The notes: generated by a model not told the origin, from the letters alone. A stretch of 64,000 bases of DNA from JAFIEN01 sp051859505 (GCA_051859505.1 JBHYFN010000009.1:1-64000); one strand, 5' to 3'. Numbered from the stretch's first letter, positions 16,943-26,063 are shown. Translations and numbers: made by a program.

Positions 16943-17673
16943 GCCCCTTGCCCCCGCGCGCGCAGCGCCTTGAGCACCACCGGCAGCATGGCCAGCGCGG
17001 CAAGGCCCAGAAGCGGGAACAGGATCGGCGGGGTGAAGATGATCCCGAGGTCCGGCGTCTCGCCCAGCGCGATCACCTCGCCCAGCCCGGCGCCGACCGA
17101 GGTGAACACCAACGTCCCCGGTATGATCCCGAGAAAGGTCGAAAGCGCGAAGCGCGACAGCGGGACGCCGACAAGGGCGGGGATCAGATTGGCGACGAAG
17201 AACGGCACGACCGGCACCAGCCGCATCACGAACAGCATCGACCACTGATTCTCGTCGATCCCCTCCTTGAGGCGCCCCGCCGCGCCGTCACTGGCGTCAA
17301 GCCGGGCCGCCAGCCGCTCGCCCAGCCCGGCGCGGGCGGCCAGGAAGATCGCGATGGCGCCAAGGGTGGCGGCGGTGACATTGAAGAGGACGCCCGGGAA
17401 GGTCGCGAAAAGGAACCCGCCGGTGAGCGTGGCGATCGTCGCGCCCGGCAGGGACAGCGCCACGATGACCACATAGATCGCAAGGAAGGCCGCGACCGTG
17501 GCGGCATAGTTCTGATCCCGAAAGGCGATCAGCGCGTCGCGGTTGTCGCGCAAGAGATCGAAATTGATCGAATCGCGCAGAAGGATCGCCCCGGTGATTG
17601 CCGCGACGAGGATGACGAGAAGCGGCAACCGTCGCCAAAGGCTCGCCTGGGGGGGTGGTGTGATATCCGCCAT
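16939..17673 (-). CDS. TVP38/TMEM64 family (VTT/DedA-type) membrane protein
   Basis: 244 residues from ATG 17673 with GGAGGGG upstream. Hydrophobic segments occur near 15-33, 56-80 (FLAIYVVIVALSLPGATIATLTGG), 84-105, 160-180 and 205-225. The core contains the family-typical FATFPGVLFNVTAATLGAIAIFLAARAGLG and the re-entrant LVPVVPFFVANLIPALVGVP. Family members are lipid-scramblase-like proteins of the inner membrane. It is first in a three-gene minus-strand run with the flavoprotein and the histidine kinase. The exact role is unassigned. Confidence 0.88.
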   Translation of the reverse strand: MADITPPPQASLWRRLPLLVILVAAITGAILLRDSINFDLLRDNRDALIAFRDQNYAATVAAFLAIYVVIVALSLPGATIATLTGGFLFATFPGVLFNVTAATLGAIAIFLAARAGLGERLAARLDASDGAAGRLKEGIDENQWSMLFVMRLVPVVPFFVANLIPALVGVPLSRFALSTFLGIIPGTLVFTSVGAGLGEVIALGETPDLGIIFTPPILFPLLGLAALAMLPVVLKALRARGQGA

Positions 17674-17819
17674 GTTCTGCCCCTCCGGCTGCCGCCCTTC
17701 TACATGATCCGCTCTGCGCGCCTGCAACAGCCCCTTCACGGCAGCTTGATCGCAGCCGCCCCTGCCTGTAGGCCCGGGGTGCGGCCGTCGAATAGTTGCG
17801 CGAAAGCGGCGAGCTGTCG

Positions 17820-17848
17820 TTGACAGGGGCGGGGCCTGCGCCTAAAGA
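17820..17848 (+). promoter_or_regulatory. Sigma-70-type promoter of rpmH
   Basis: TTGACA at 17820-17825, a 17-base spacer, then TAAAGA at 17843-17848, about 70 bases before rpmH. The -35 is a perfect consensus and the -10 matches in four of six positions. This strength suits a ribosomal protein operon. Confidence 0.65.
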
Positions 17849-17919
17849 GCGGGCTTCGAACAGAAACGGGCGCCACGGCTTTTGCCGCAGTGCCGCCCGC
17901 ACAGAGCCGGAGAGATGCG

Positions 17920-18054
17920 ATGAAACGGACCTTCCAACCCTCGAACCGCGTGCGCAAGGCGCGTCACGGGTTCCGTGCACGCATGGCGACCAAGAACGGC
18001 CGCAAGATCCTGAACGCCCGCCGCGCGCGTGGCCGCAAGGTTCTGAGCGCGTAA
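17920..18054 (+). CDS. rpmH: 50S ribosomal protein L34
   Basis: 44 residues, MKRTFQPSNRVRKARHGFRA at the start and RRARGRKVLSA at the end, matching bacterial L34 along its full length. AGAGATG-type spacing with GGAGAG lies upstream of ATG 17920. It is a structural protein of the large ribosomal subunit. It is followed 11 bases later by rnpA, the conserved bacterial pair. Confidence 0.97.
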   Translation: MKRTFQPSNRVRKARHGFRARMATKNGRKILNARRARGRKVLSA

Positions 18055-18065
18055 GCGCAGCAGCG

Positions 18066-18473
18066 GTGGCAGGGGCGGGCGCCTCCGGGGCTGCCGGGAG
18101 CGCAGCCGTCGCAAGACCCGCGCCCCGGCTTCAGACCTTTCGGCACCGGTCACAGTTCCTGCGGGCCGCCCGCGCGGGCCGCGCCGCGCTGCCTGCCTTC
18201 GTGCTGCAGGCCCGGCTGCGGGAGCCTTCCGAAAACGGCGATCACATCGGCATCGGCTTCACCTGCTCGCGCAAGGTGGGCAATGCCGTCGCGCGCAACC
18301 GCGCCAAGCGACGGCTGCGCGAGGTGGCGCGTCTGGTTCTGCCAGAGCATGGCAGGGCAGGGTGGGACTATGTGCTGATCGGCCGGCCCGGCACGACGGC
18401 CCGGACGGATTTCCAACAGATGCAGGCCGACCTGCGCATGGCGCTTGATCGCGTGCATGGCGTGCGGCCATGA
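18066..18473 (+). CDS. rnpA: Ribonuclease P protein component
   Basis: 135 residues from GTG 18066, the first usable start after the rpmH stop. The family signature is GIGFTCSRKVGNAVARNRAKR, with the RNR box RNRAKRRLREVARL. It binds the catalytic RNase P RNA and helps process tRNA 5' ends. The N-terminal 20 residues (AGAGASGAAGSAAVARPAPRL) are low-complexity and poorly conserved, so the exact start is less certain than the gene. Its stop overlaps the yidD start (ATGA). Confidence 0.93.
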   Translation: MAGAGASGAAGSAAVARPAPRLQTFRHRSQFLRAARAGRAALPAFVLQARLREPSENGDHIGIGFTCSRKVGNAVARNRAKRRLREVARLVLPEHGRAGWDYVLIGRPGTTARTDFQQMQADLRMALDRVHGVRP

Positions 18474-18691
18474 CGCCGCTTGCCTGGCTCCTGTCGCTTC
18501 CGGTGCGGGGCTACCGGCTCTTGTTCTCGCCCTGGGTCGGCCATGGCTGCCGCTATCATCCCACCTGCTCGGCCTATGCCCTCGAGGCGCTGGAAAAGCA
18601 CGGAGGGGTCAAGGGAAGCTGGCTCGCCGCCCGCCGCATCGCCCGCTGCCATCCGCTGGGTGGGTCGGGGATTGATAACGTGCCGGATTAG
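18470..18691 (+). CDS. yidD: Membrane protein insertion efficiency factor YidD
   Basis: 73 residues with the full family pattern: LLSLPVRGYRLLFSPWVGHGCRYHPTCSAYALEAL, containing the CRYxPTCSxYA core, and RIARCHPLGGSGIDNVP at the end. An amphipathic N-terminal helix would attach it to the inner membrane, where it assists YidC-mediated insertion. It overlaps rnpA by 4 bases. yidC, which usually follows in Rhodobacterales, is absent; an AT-rich segment begins instead. Confidence 0.93.
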   Translation: MTPLAWLLSLPVRGYRLLFSPWVGHGCRYHPTCSAYALEALEKHGGVKGSWLAARRIARCHPLGGSGIDNVPD

Positions 18692-19036
18692 GGGGCGAGG
18701 TGGCTGATCCGGGTGGGGGATGCAGAGGTGAGGTGTCCCCGGAACAGGATGTTGGGTTCAAAGTGGCCCTTGGCTTTGGGGTGGGTGAGGGGCTCTAGAG
18801 GGGAGAGGTGGGGCGGGGGAGGCTGTTAAGGAGCCCTCAATGGCTTTGTCCGCTTTCGGCTAATCCTAGATGGCGCGACTGAGTATCTGGTTGGAGGAAG
18901 ACCACGACCATTTGGAAGCCGATATCCTTTCGCTGTCTGGTCACGATACAGGGAACATGTAGAGTTTCCGAGCTACTTGTGATATCCCTATTTTGTAAAA
19001 GTTCAACTTGACACAAAAAGCATCGGGAAAGCAAAG
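18692..19036. other. Non-coding stretch with a G-rich run and AT-rich transition
   Basis: 345 bases without a convincing gene. The first half (18720-18823) is G-rich on the plus strand, with repeated runs of three to five Gs between about 18778 and 18822. After about 18840 composition becomes AT-rich and stays so to 19735. A short minus-strand open frame (18837-19121) overlaps the next gene and shows no family features. No promoter is clear, though TTGACA occurs near 19008 without an obvious -10 at the right spacing. Confidence 0.5.
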
Positions 19037-19711
19037 ATGGGGCAAGTTTCGATTCTTGAAGACCTGCAAACTGCGCTAGAGAACCTCCAGGCGCTATCCG
19101 GTTCCAGCTCGACTGCCCCAACAGAGATTCAAATAGCTGCTCAACGAAAGTACTTGCAGAGGGAGAGGGAGAGGATTTCCGAAGTGTCCCGCAAATTGAT
19201 TGAGTTGACCAATCTAATGCGTGACAACCTATCTAAAGATGGTAGGTTGTTGGACATTCTTGAAGTGGAGCGCGGATACAAGAATCTAAGCGCGCTAAAG
19301 GAGGAGAGAGCCAAGCTCTCGGAGGAGCTAAAAAGGCTTAGAAAAGATCGAGATTGTCGAAAACAGCAGAAGAAGGAGCTGTTAAACCTTGCCGACAAAG
19401 TAAATCAACTTGAAGTCGAGCGGGCAGCTTTGGAAGTAAAGGTAGGCCTCTTGTCGGCTGATTGGAGTCAGAAATCAACTGATCAAAAATCTATTCGCTC
19501 AGAGTTGCTCGAGTTGGTGAGAATGAAGGCAAAGAATGTCATGAAGTTATCGAAAGAAGAGGAGCTTGAGGAAATTGGATCTCTAAAGCAGGAGCTCGAG
19601 AAAAGGAATGAAGAGAACAGGGCCCTTTCTGCAAAGTGCAAACGGCTGGACAGCAAAGTCAGCGAATTGAGAGAGCTGTTGGCGAGAAAAACGGATAAAG
19701 GAACAAGCTAG
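19037..19711 (+). CDS. Hypothetical coiled-coil protein, AT-rich
   Basis: 224 residues from ATG 19037, with GGGAAAG upstream. Nearly the whole chain from about residue 35 to 218 is charged and heptad-like (YLQRERERISEVSRKL, LKEERAKLSEELKRLRKDR, IGSLKQELEKRNEENRAL), so a long coiled coil is expected. There is no signal peptide or membrane segment. No family is recognised. Base composition and codon choice differ sharply from rpmH-yidD on the left and glnD on the right, indicating recent acquisition. It is convergent with glnD, whose stop is 24 bases away. Function unknown. Confidence 0.7.
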   Translation: MGQVSILEDLQTALENLQALSGSSSTAPTEIQIAAQRKYLQRERERISEVSRKLIELTNLMRDNLSKDGRLLDILEVERGYKNLSALKEERAKLSEELKRLRKDRDCRKQQKKELLNLADKVNQLEVERAALEVKVGLLSADWSQKSTDQKSIRSELLELVRMKAKNVMKLSKEEELEEIGSLKQELEKRNEENRALSAKCKRLDSKVSELRELLARKTDKGTS

Positions 19712-19735
19712 CCAATCTGAGGTTTGCTTTCGCCC

Positions 19736-22534
19736 TCACCCCCGCGCCCTCTCCGCCCCCCGCTCGATCGCCTCTCGCAGTTTCCGCTCCAGCGCCTTCT
19801 GCTTGGCCGCCGTGTGGAACTTCAAACCGAACATGTCCTTGACATAGAACGTGTCCACCACCTGCTCGCCATAGGTGGCGATCACGGCGCTGGCGATATT
19901 GACATTCGCCGCCGCAAGGCTGCGCGTCAGGTCGTGCAGCAGGCCCGGACGGTCTCGGGTGTCGACCTCGATGATCGTGTAGATGTCCGAGCCTTCGTTG
20001 TCGAAGGTGATCGAGGTGGGCACGCGGAAGGCCTGTTCGCGCTTTCGGATGCGGTCGCGGTCGGCCAGCGCGTCTCGCGCGAGAACCTCGCCCTTCAGCG
20101 TCTTCTCGATCATGTTGCGCAGGCGCGGCAGGCGGCTGGCCTCGTAGGGATGCCCGTCGGCATCCTGCACCCAGAAGATCGCCGTCGCCCAGCCGTCTTT
20201 CGACGTATAGCTGCGCGCATCGACGACATTCGCCCCCACCAGCGCCAGCGCCCCCGCCATCCGCGAGAACAACCCCGGATGGTCGGCCATGGCAAAGCAG
20301 ATCCGCGTCGCGTCGCGGTCGGGTTCGGGGTGCAGGTCGATGCGGATCTCTTCGGGGGTGATGTCGCGCAGAAGCCGGGCGAAGACGGCCTGGGCGGCCG
20401 TGGGCAGGCCCTGCCAGTAGGGGCCGTAATGGCGCGCCGTCTCGGTCCGCAGATCGGCGGCGGGCCAGTCGGATAGCGCCTCGCGCAGGGCGCGCTTGGC
20501 CTCGTCCTCGCGCGTTTCGCGGTTGAGGTCTTCGGCCCCCGTCTCGAGCGCGGCGGCGGTGGCGCGATAAAGCGCGCGCAGAAGCATGGCCTTCCAGTTG
20601 TTCCAGGTGCCGGGGCCCACGCCGCGGATATCGCAGACGGTCAGCACGGTCAGCAGGTCGAGCCTCTCGCGCGTTTTCACCGCCTTGGCGAAATCCCGCA
20701 CCGTGCGCGGTTCCGAAAGGTCGCGCTTCTGCGCCATGTCGGACATGAGCAGGTGATAGCGGACCAGCCATTCGACCGTGTCGCATTCCTTCTTCGTCAG
20801 GCCCAGCCGCGGCGCCACCTTGCGGGCGATCTGCGCGCCCAGAACCGAGTGATCCTCGGGCCGCCCCTTGCCGATGTCATGCAGCAGGAGCGCGGTATAA
20901 AGGATCTTGCGGTTGACCCCCCGCTCTAGGATCCGCGAGGCGACGGGCAGCTCTTCGATCAGCTCGCCCTTTTCGATCCGGGCAAGGTGGCTGATGCACT
21001 GAATGATATGCTCGTCCACCGTATAGTGGTGGTACATGTTGAACTGCATCATCGCCACGATGGGGGCGAATTCCGGCATGAAGGCCGACAGCACCCCCAG
21101 CTCGTTCATGCGCCTGAGCGCCCGTTCGGGATTGCCGTGTTTCAGCAGCAGGTCGAGGAAGATCCGGTTCGCCTCGCGGTTCTCGCGCAGGTCGGGGGTG
21201 AAGACATCCAGGTTCGCGGCCAGCAGGCGCATGGCGTCGGGATGGATCAGGGTGCCGGTCCGCAGCGCCTCTTCGAAGATGCGCAGCATGTTCAGAGGGT
21301 CCGAGAAGAAGGCCGTCTCATCCTCGACGGTCAGGCGGTTCTGCTTGATCGCATAGGGCGCGCGCGCCTTCTTGCGCCGGGTCAGGAGCCGGGTCAGCAT
21401 CGGCTCGGCCTTCACATGGTTGGCCTCCTGCGCGGTCAGGAAGATGCGGGTCAACTCGCCCACGCGGGTTGCATGGCGGAAGTAGTCCTGCATGAAATGC
21501 TCGACCGCGCGCCGCCCGCCCCCGTCGGCATAGCCCATGCGCTCGGCCACATCGACCTGCAGGTCGAAGGTCAGCTGGTCCATCGCGCGGCCGGTGATCA
21601 GGTGCAGGTGGCACCGGACGGCGGCAAGGAAATTCTCGGCCTTGCGGAAGGTGTCGTATTCCTCGGGCGTGAACACTCCTTGAGTGACAAGTTCCGAGGC
21701 GGTCCGGACGCCATAGACATATTTGCCGATCCAGTAGAGCGATTGCAGGTCGCGCAATCCCCCCTTGCCTTCCTTGACATTGGGTTCAACGACATATCGC
21801 TGCCCGCCCTGCTTGCGGTGCCGCTCGGCCCGTTCCGAAAGCTTGGCCTCGATGAACTCGGCGGCGGTGTTGCGGAACAGATCGGTCCAGAGTTTGTCGC
21901 GCAGCGTTTCGGCCAGTTTCGGTTCGCCGGCCAGGAAGCGCAGCTCGAGAAGGCTGGTCCGGATCGTGAAATCCTCTCGTGCGAGGCGCAGGCAATCCTT
22001 CACCGTCCGGCTGGCATGGCCGACCTTCAGCTTGAGATCCCAGAGCATGTAGAGCATGGATTCGATCAGGCTCTCGGCCCAGGGCGTGATCTTCCACGGG
22101 GTCAGAAACAGCAGATCCACGTCCGAGAAGGGGGCCATCTCGCCCCGGCCATAGCCGCCGACGGCGATCAGGGTGATCTTTTCGCCCTTGGTCGGATTGG
22201 CGATCGGATGCAGATGGCGCCGCGCCACGTCAAGGACCGAGGACAGGATGCAATCCGTCAGCCAGGTGTAGGAGCGCATTGCCGCACGGGCCGCGAAGGG
22301 CTCTGCCGCAAAGGCGGTGGCGATCCGGTTCATGCCCGCGGTCCGGGCCTCGCCCAGGATGCGGACGGCCTCGCGCCGGATCGACATGGGATCGGCGCAA
22401 GGACCGATTGCCGTTTCAAGCGCGGCGCCCACCGACGCCGCGTCAAAGATCTCGTCGCTCGGGCAGATCAGGCTGTCCGAATGCTGCGGACCCGGTTCGG
22501 CCGCGAGGGCCGGATCAGAAACCGGCACCGGCAA
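19736..22534 (-). CDS. glnD: [Protein-PII] uridylyltransferase / uridylyl-removing enzyme
   Basis: 932 residues. A nucleotidyltransferase domain carries GGYGRGEMAPFSDVD (126-140, metal-binding D138 and D140). An HD hydrolase domain has LLHDIGKG near residue 550, and two ACT domains end the protein (about 730-800 and 840-920, ITIxEVDTRDRPGLLHDL in the second). It uridylylates PII under nitrogen limitation and removes UMP under nitrogen excess. The start ATG 22534 lies 20 bases inside the end of the upstream lipoprotein gene, suggesting translational coupling. No later ATG leaves the conserved LICPSDEIFD segment intact. Confidence 0.95.
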   Translation of the reverse strand: MPVPVSDPALAAEPGPQHSDSLICPSDEIFDAASVGAALETAIGPCADPMSIRREAVRILGEARTAGMNRIATAFAAEPFAARAAMRSYTWLTDCILSSVLDVARRHLHPIANPTKGEKITLIAVGGYGRGEMAPFSDVDLLFLTPWKITPWAESLIESMLYMLWDLKLKVGHASRTVKDCLRLAREDFTIRTSLLELRFLAGEPKLAETLRDKLWTDLFRNTAAEFIEAKLSERAERHRKQGGQRYVVEPNVKEGKGGLRDLQSLYWIGKYVYGVRTASELVTQGVFTPEEYDTFRKAENFLAAVRCHLHLITGRAMDQLTFDLQVDVAERMGYADGGGRRAVEHFMQDYFRHATRVGELTRIFLTAQEANHVKAEPMLTRLLTRRKKARAPYAIKQNRLTVEDETAFFSDPLNMLRIFEEALRTGTLIHPDAMRLLAANLDVFTPDLRENREANRIFLDLLLKHGNPERALRRMNELGVLSAFMPEFAPIVAMMQFNMYHHYTVDEHIIQCISHLARIEKGELIEELPVASRILERGVNRKILYTALLLHDIGKGRPEDHSVLGAQIARKVAPRLGLTKKECDTVEWLVRYHLLMSDMAQKRDLSEPRTVRDFAKAVKTRERLDLLTVLTVCDIRGVGPGTWNNWKAMLLRALYRATAAALETGAEDLNRETREDEAKRALREALSDWPAADLRTETARHYGPYWQGLPTAAQAVFARLLRDITPEEIRIDLHPEPDRDATRICFAMADHPGLFSRMAGALALVGANVVDARSYTSKDGWATAIFWVQDADGHPYEASRLPRLRNMIEKTLKGEVLARDALADRDRIRKREQAFRVPTSITFDNEGSDIYTIIEVDTRDRPGLLHDLTRSLAAANVNIASAVIATYGEQVVDTFYVKDMFGLKFHTAAKQKALERKLREAIERGAERARG

Positions 22535-23705
22535 AGCTGCGCGGCGCGGGCTCGAGCACCACGATCCGGTTGTCCCTCACCTCGGCAACTGCAAGGCCGC
22601 GTTCGTTGGTGCCATCCGGCAGAAGCCGGAAGATGCCCGAGGTTCCCTCGAAGCCCTGCCCCTGGGTCAGGGCACCACGCCCCAGCGCGTTGGGATTGCC
22701 CCGGGCCACAAGCGCGCCGATCGCGGCGATGCCGTCATAGGACAGGCTGGCCACCGGATGCGGGGCGGACCCATAGGCGGCCTCGTAGCGGTTCTCGAAG
22801 ATCGCGGTCATCTGCTGATCGGGCAGGGCCACGATCCCGCCCTGCAGGCCGGGAAGGGCCAGGGCCTGCGGCGCGGCATCCCAGCGGGTCAGGCCCAGGA
22901 ACCGGGTGGCCGAGGTGTTGACCCCGGCCTCGGGCAGGGCGGTGGCCAGGATCGGCAGATCGGCATTCACGCCGGCCGTGGTAAAGATCGCCTGCGCGCC
23001 CGAGGCATTGACCCGTGCCGCGATCGACGGTGCCGCGGCAAGAATGCCCTGCTGCGAAAGGGGATAGCTTTCCACGCCGGCGATCGTTCCGCCATTCGCG
23101 CGGATCGCCGTGGCGATGGCCTCGCGGCCCAGCTGGCCCTGAAGATCGTCGCCATGGACGATCATGTATCTCTCGATTCCGGTCCGGTTGCCATAGCGGA
23201 CAAGCCGGTCCGCCGTGTTGCGGAAGGTCGGGCCAAGGATGAAGACATTGCCACCGGCAATCGTGGGGTTGTTGGAAAAGGCCAGCAGATTCACGCCCGT
23301 ACCCGCGATGGCAAGACCGGCGGCATTGGCCTCTTCGGCGTAAAGCGGGCCGAGGATGATCTTTGCCCCGTCCTGAACGGCGGCAGCGGCAACCGTTGCC
23401 GCCTGATTGGGATTGCCGGCTGTCGCATAGACCCGCAGGTCGATCCTGACCCCGCTGAGGTCCGAGATCGCAAGCCGCGCCGCATTCTCGAGGTTGGTTG
23501 CGATGAAATTGTCCGATGCATTGCCCGAACCGGCCGGCACCAGCAGGGCAACCTGCACCGGGGCGTTGCGATCCACCCGCGGCCCGTCGCCCGCGGCTGG
23601 TCCGCTGGTCAGACCGGCGGGGTCACAGGCGGCAAGCCAGACCATGGACATGAGCGCGACGACGCGGGCCAGCACGCGGCGCGATCGGATGGCAAGAACG
23701 GACAT
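22515..23705 (-). CDS. Penicillin-binding protein activator-like lipoprotein (LpoA/LppC family)
   Basis: 396 residues from ATG 23705 with GGGAG upstream. A lipoprotein signal ends VWLAAC at about residue 28, then a periplasmic-binding-protein fold (VQVALLVPAGSGNAS, ILGPLYAEEANAAGL, FSNNPTIAGGNVFILGPT). It resembles the LpoA/LppC C-terminal domain, which activates a cell-wall synthase in enterobacteria. Alphaproteobacterial versions lack the N-terminal TPR domain, as here, and their partner is not established. It diverges from rsmI across 97 bases and reads into glnD. Confidence 0.85.
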   Translation of the reverse strand: MSVLAIRSRRVLARVVALMSMVWLAACDPAGLTSGPAAGDGPRVDRNAPVQVALLVPAGSGNASDNFIATNLENAARLAISDLSGVRIDLRVYATAGNPNQAATVAAAAVQDGAKIILGPLYAEEANAAGLAIAGTGVNLLAFSNNPTIAGGNVFILGPTFRNTADRLVRYGNRTGIERYMIVHGDDLQGQLGREAIATAIRANGGTIAGVESYPLSQQGILAAAPSIAARVNASGAQAIFTTAGVNADLPILATALPEAGVNTSATRFLGLTRWDAAPQALALPGLQGGIVALPDQQMTAIFENRYEAAYGSAPHPVASLSYDGIAAIGALVARGNPNALGRGALTQGQGFEGTSGIFRLLPDGTNERGLAVAEVRDNRIVVLEPAPRSFAGAGF

Positions 23706-23802
23706 AAGGCAACACTCCCTCTGGTCTTGGGTGGCAGTTCGACTTGGCGCACCCTTTCCCGAACTGATACCACGATAGAAAGAGCGTGACAGGGGGCTTG
23801 CC

Positions 23803-24663
23803 GTGAATTTCATCGAAGCGCCGCTTTCCGCCGGTCTGTACCTCGTCGCCACCCCCATCGGCACGGCGCGCGACATGACGCTGCGCGCCCTCGACACGCT
23901 TGCCTCGGCCGATCTGATCCTTGCCGAAGATACGAGAACCGCCCGCAAGCTGATGGAGATCCACGGAATCCGGCTCGGCGGGCGCAGGATGCTTGCCTAT
24001 CATGACCATTCCGGCGACGCGGTCTGCACACATGCGGTCGAGGCGATTCGCGCCGGCCAGGCCGTGGCCTGCGTCTCGGAGGCAGGCACCCCGCTGGTTG
24101 CGGATCCCGGGTATGAAGTCGCACAGGCCGTGATCGCGGCAGGGCTGAATGTGACGGCCGTGCCGGGCCCCTCGGCCCTGCTGGCCGCCCTTTCCGTTGC
24201 CGGTCTGCCGACAGACAGGTTTCTTTTCGCAGGCTTTCTGCCGCCGGCCAGAACCCAGCGACAGGCCGAGATCGCGGCCCTCAGGGATTTGCCGGTGACG
24301 CTGGTTTTCTTTGAATCCCCGAAACGCGTTGGGGAAATGTTAGGTGATCTGGTGCATGTTCTGGGAAGCGAAAGACAGGGGGCGATCTGCCGCGAACTGA
24401 CAAAACGGTTCGAAGAGGTCCGCCGCGGAACGCTTGGCGCGCTGGCAGAGGGGCTGAAGGATCAGCCGGCGCGCGGCGAGGTGGTGGTGCTTGTCGGTCG
24501 CGCCGGCGCAGTGGACCGGGCCGAGGCGGATATCCGCGCGGCCCTTGAGGAGGCGATGAAGACCATGCGGATCAAGGATGCGGCAACCACGGTCGCGGGG
24601 GCTCTGGGCCTGCCCCGGCGGCAGGTCTATCAGGTGGCTTTGGCCATGGGCGGCGACGAATGA
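23803..24663 (+). CDS. rsmI: 16S rRNA (cytidine-1402 2'-O)-methyltransferase
   Basis: 286 residues from GTG 23803 with AGGGGG upstream. The tetrapyrrole-methylase-type fold is shown by LYLVATPIGTARDMTLRAL, ADLILAEDTRTARKL, CVSEAGTPLVADPGYEV and VPGPSALLAALSVAGLP. It uses S-adenosylmethionine to methylate the ribose of C1402 in the decoding centre. The stop overlaps the yraN start (ATGA at 24660). Its divergence from the LpoA-like gene and the following yraN-gshB order are typical of alphaproteobacteria. Confidence 0.95.
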   Translation: MNFIEAPLSAGLYLVATPIGTARDMTLRALDTLASADLILAEDTRTARKLMEIHGIRLGGRRMLAYHDHSGDAVCTHAVEAIRAGQAVACVSEAGTPLVADPGYEVAQAVIAAGLNVTAVPGPSALLAALSVAGLPTDRFLFAGFLPPARTQRQAEIAALRDLPVTLVFFESPKRVGEMLGDLVHVLGSERQGAICRELTKRFEEVRRGTLGALAEGLKDQPARGEVVVLVGRAGAVDRAEADIRAALEEAMKTMRIKDAATTVAGALGLPRRQVYQVALAMGGDE

Positions 24664-25016
24664 GCGGGGCTGTCGCGTATTTCGGTGGTCATGCCGCCGA
24701 AGAGATCGTCGCGGCCGATTACCGGCGCCGTGGTCGGGAAGTGGCGCATCGGCGCTGGCGCGGGCAGGGGGGCGAGATCGACCTGATCGCCCGGGAGGGG
24801 GACCGGCTGGTCTTTGTCGAGGTCAAGAAATCGTCCAGTTTCGGCGCCGCGGCGCTGCGACTTGGGCGCCGGCAGATGGACCGGATCTGTGCTGCCGCGC
24901 TTGAATTCCTCGCAGGGGAACCGCGTGGAATGATGACCGAGATCCGCTTTGACCTTGCCCTTGTCGATGGGCGGGGCGCCCTGCAGATCATCGAGAATGC
25001 CTTTGGAGAGGCGTGA
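24660..25016 (+). CDS. yraN: YraN/UPF0102 family endonuclease-like protein
   Basis: 118 residues with the family core GHAAEEIVAADYRRRG, GGEIDLIAREGDRLVFVEVKKS and RQMDRICAAALEFL. The E...D...ExK arrangement is that of a Holliday-junction-resolvase-type PD-(D/E)XK fold, though activity of the family is little studied. It is translationally coupled to rsmI by a 4-base overlap. gshB follows after 70 bases, probably on the same transcript. Confidence 0.92.
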   Translation: MSGAVAYFGGHAAEEIVAADYRRRGREVAHRRWRGQGGEIDLIAREGDRLVFVEVKKSSSFGAAALRLGRRQMDRICAAALEFLAGEPRGMMTEIRFDLALVDGRGALQIIENAFGEA

Positions 25017-25086
25017 TCGGCACAGCCATTGCACAGCCGCGCCCCTTCGGTCATGACTGCGACCGCACAAAGGGACGAGGTGAGAA

Positions 25087-26031
25087 ATGTCGCTCAGGGT
25101 AGCGTTGCAGATGGACCCGATCGGGGCCATCGATATCGACGCCGATTCCACCTTTCGCATTGGGCTTGAGGCGCAGGCGCGAGGGCATGATCTGTTCTAC
25201 TACACGCCGGATCGCCTTGCCTTTCAGGAGGGTCGGATCACCGCCCGGGGCTGGCCCTTGCACTTGCGTCGAGAGCGGGGCAACCATTTCTCGCTCGGGG
25301 TCGAGGAAGAGGTCGATCTGGGTGATTTCGATGTTGTCTGGCTGCGCCAGGATCCCCCGTTCGACATGGGTTACATCACCACCACCCATATGCTTGACCT
25401 GATCCATCCGCGCACGCTTGTGGTGAATGATCCCTTCTGGGTCCGGAACTATCCCGAGAAGCTTCTGGTCCTTCGCTTCCCGGACCTGACCCCTCCGACC
25501 GCCATCGCCCGGGATCTTCAGACGATCCGCGACTTCCGTGCCCGGCACGGGGACATCATTCTAAAGCCGCTTTATGGCAATGGCGGCGCGGGTGTCTTCA
25601 AGCTGACCGGCAGCGACGGCAATCTTGCTTCCCTGTTCGAGATGTTCGCGGGGATCAGCCGCGAGCCTCTGATCGTGCAGAGGTTCCTCCCCGCCGTTGC
25701 GGGCGGTGACAAGCGGGTCATCCTCGTGGAGGGTGAGCCGGTGGGGGCCATCAACCGCGTTCCGGCAGAGGGCGAGACACGCTCGAACATGCATGTCGGC
25801 GGCCGTCCGGAGAAGGTCGCGCTGACCGAGCGGGACCGGGAAATCTGCGCCGCCATCGGCCCGCTTCTACGCGAGAAGGGGCAGATCTTCGTCGGGATCG
25901 ACGTGATCGGCGACTGGCTGACCGAGATCAACGTCACCTCTCCGACGGGGATCCAGGAGCTTGAACGGTTCGACGGCGTCAATGTCGCCGCCCGCATCTG
26001 GGAGGCGATCGAAGCGCGGCGGCGCGTGTGA
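25087..26031 (+). CDS. gshB: Glutathione synthetase
   Basis: 314 residues, full length for the family. N-terminal domain starts VALQMDPIGAIDIDADSTF; the ATP-grasp part contains DFDVVWLRQDPPFDMGYITTTH, DIILKPLYGNGGAGVF (phosphate loop), VQRFLPAVAGGDKRVILVEG and FVGIDVIGDWLTEINVTSPTG. It joins gamma-glutamylcysteine and glycine with ATP in the cytoplasm. GAGGTGAG precedes ATG 25087. It converges on comM with only 32 bases between stops. Confidence 0.96.
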   Translation: MSLRVALQMDPIGAIDIDADSTFRIGLEAQARGHDLFYYTPDRLAFQEGRITARGWPLHLRRERGNHFSLGVEEEVDLGDFDVVWLRQDPPFDMGYITTTHMLDLIHPRTLVVNDPFWVRNYPEKLLVLRFPDLTPPTAIARDLQTIRDFRARHGDIILKPLYGNGGAGVFKLTGSDGNLASLFEMFAGISREPLIVQRFLPAVAGGDKRVILVEGEPVGAINRVPAEGETRSNMHVGGRPEKVALTERDREICAAIGPLLREKGQIFVGIDVIGDWLTEINVTSPTGIQELERFDGVNVAARIWEAIEARRRV

Positions 26032-26063
26032 GCCTGCCGTCGCCCGCCGTTGCGGCTTGAGGT

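Noticed and set aside
18837..19121. 94-codon minus-strand frame over the start of the coiled-coil gene
   Set aside because: No ribosome site, no family similarity, and it overlaps the more plausible plus-strand gene.
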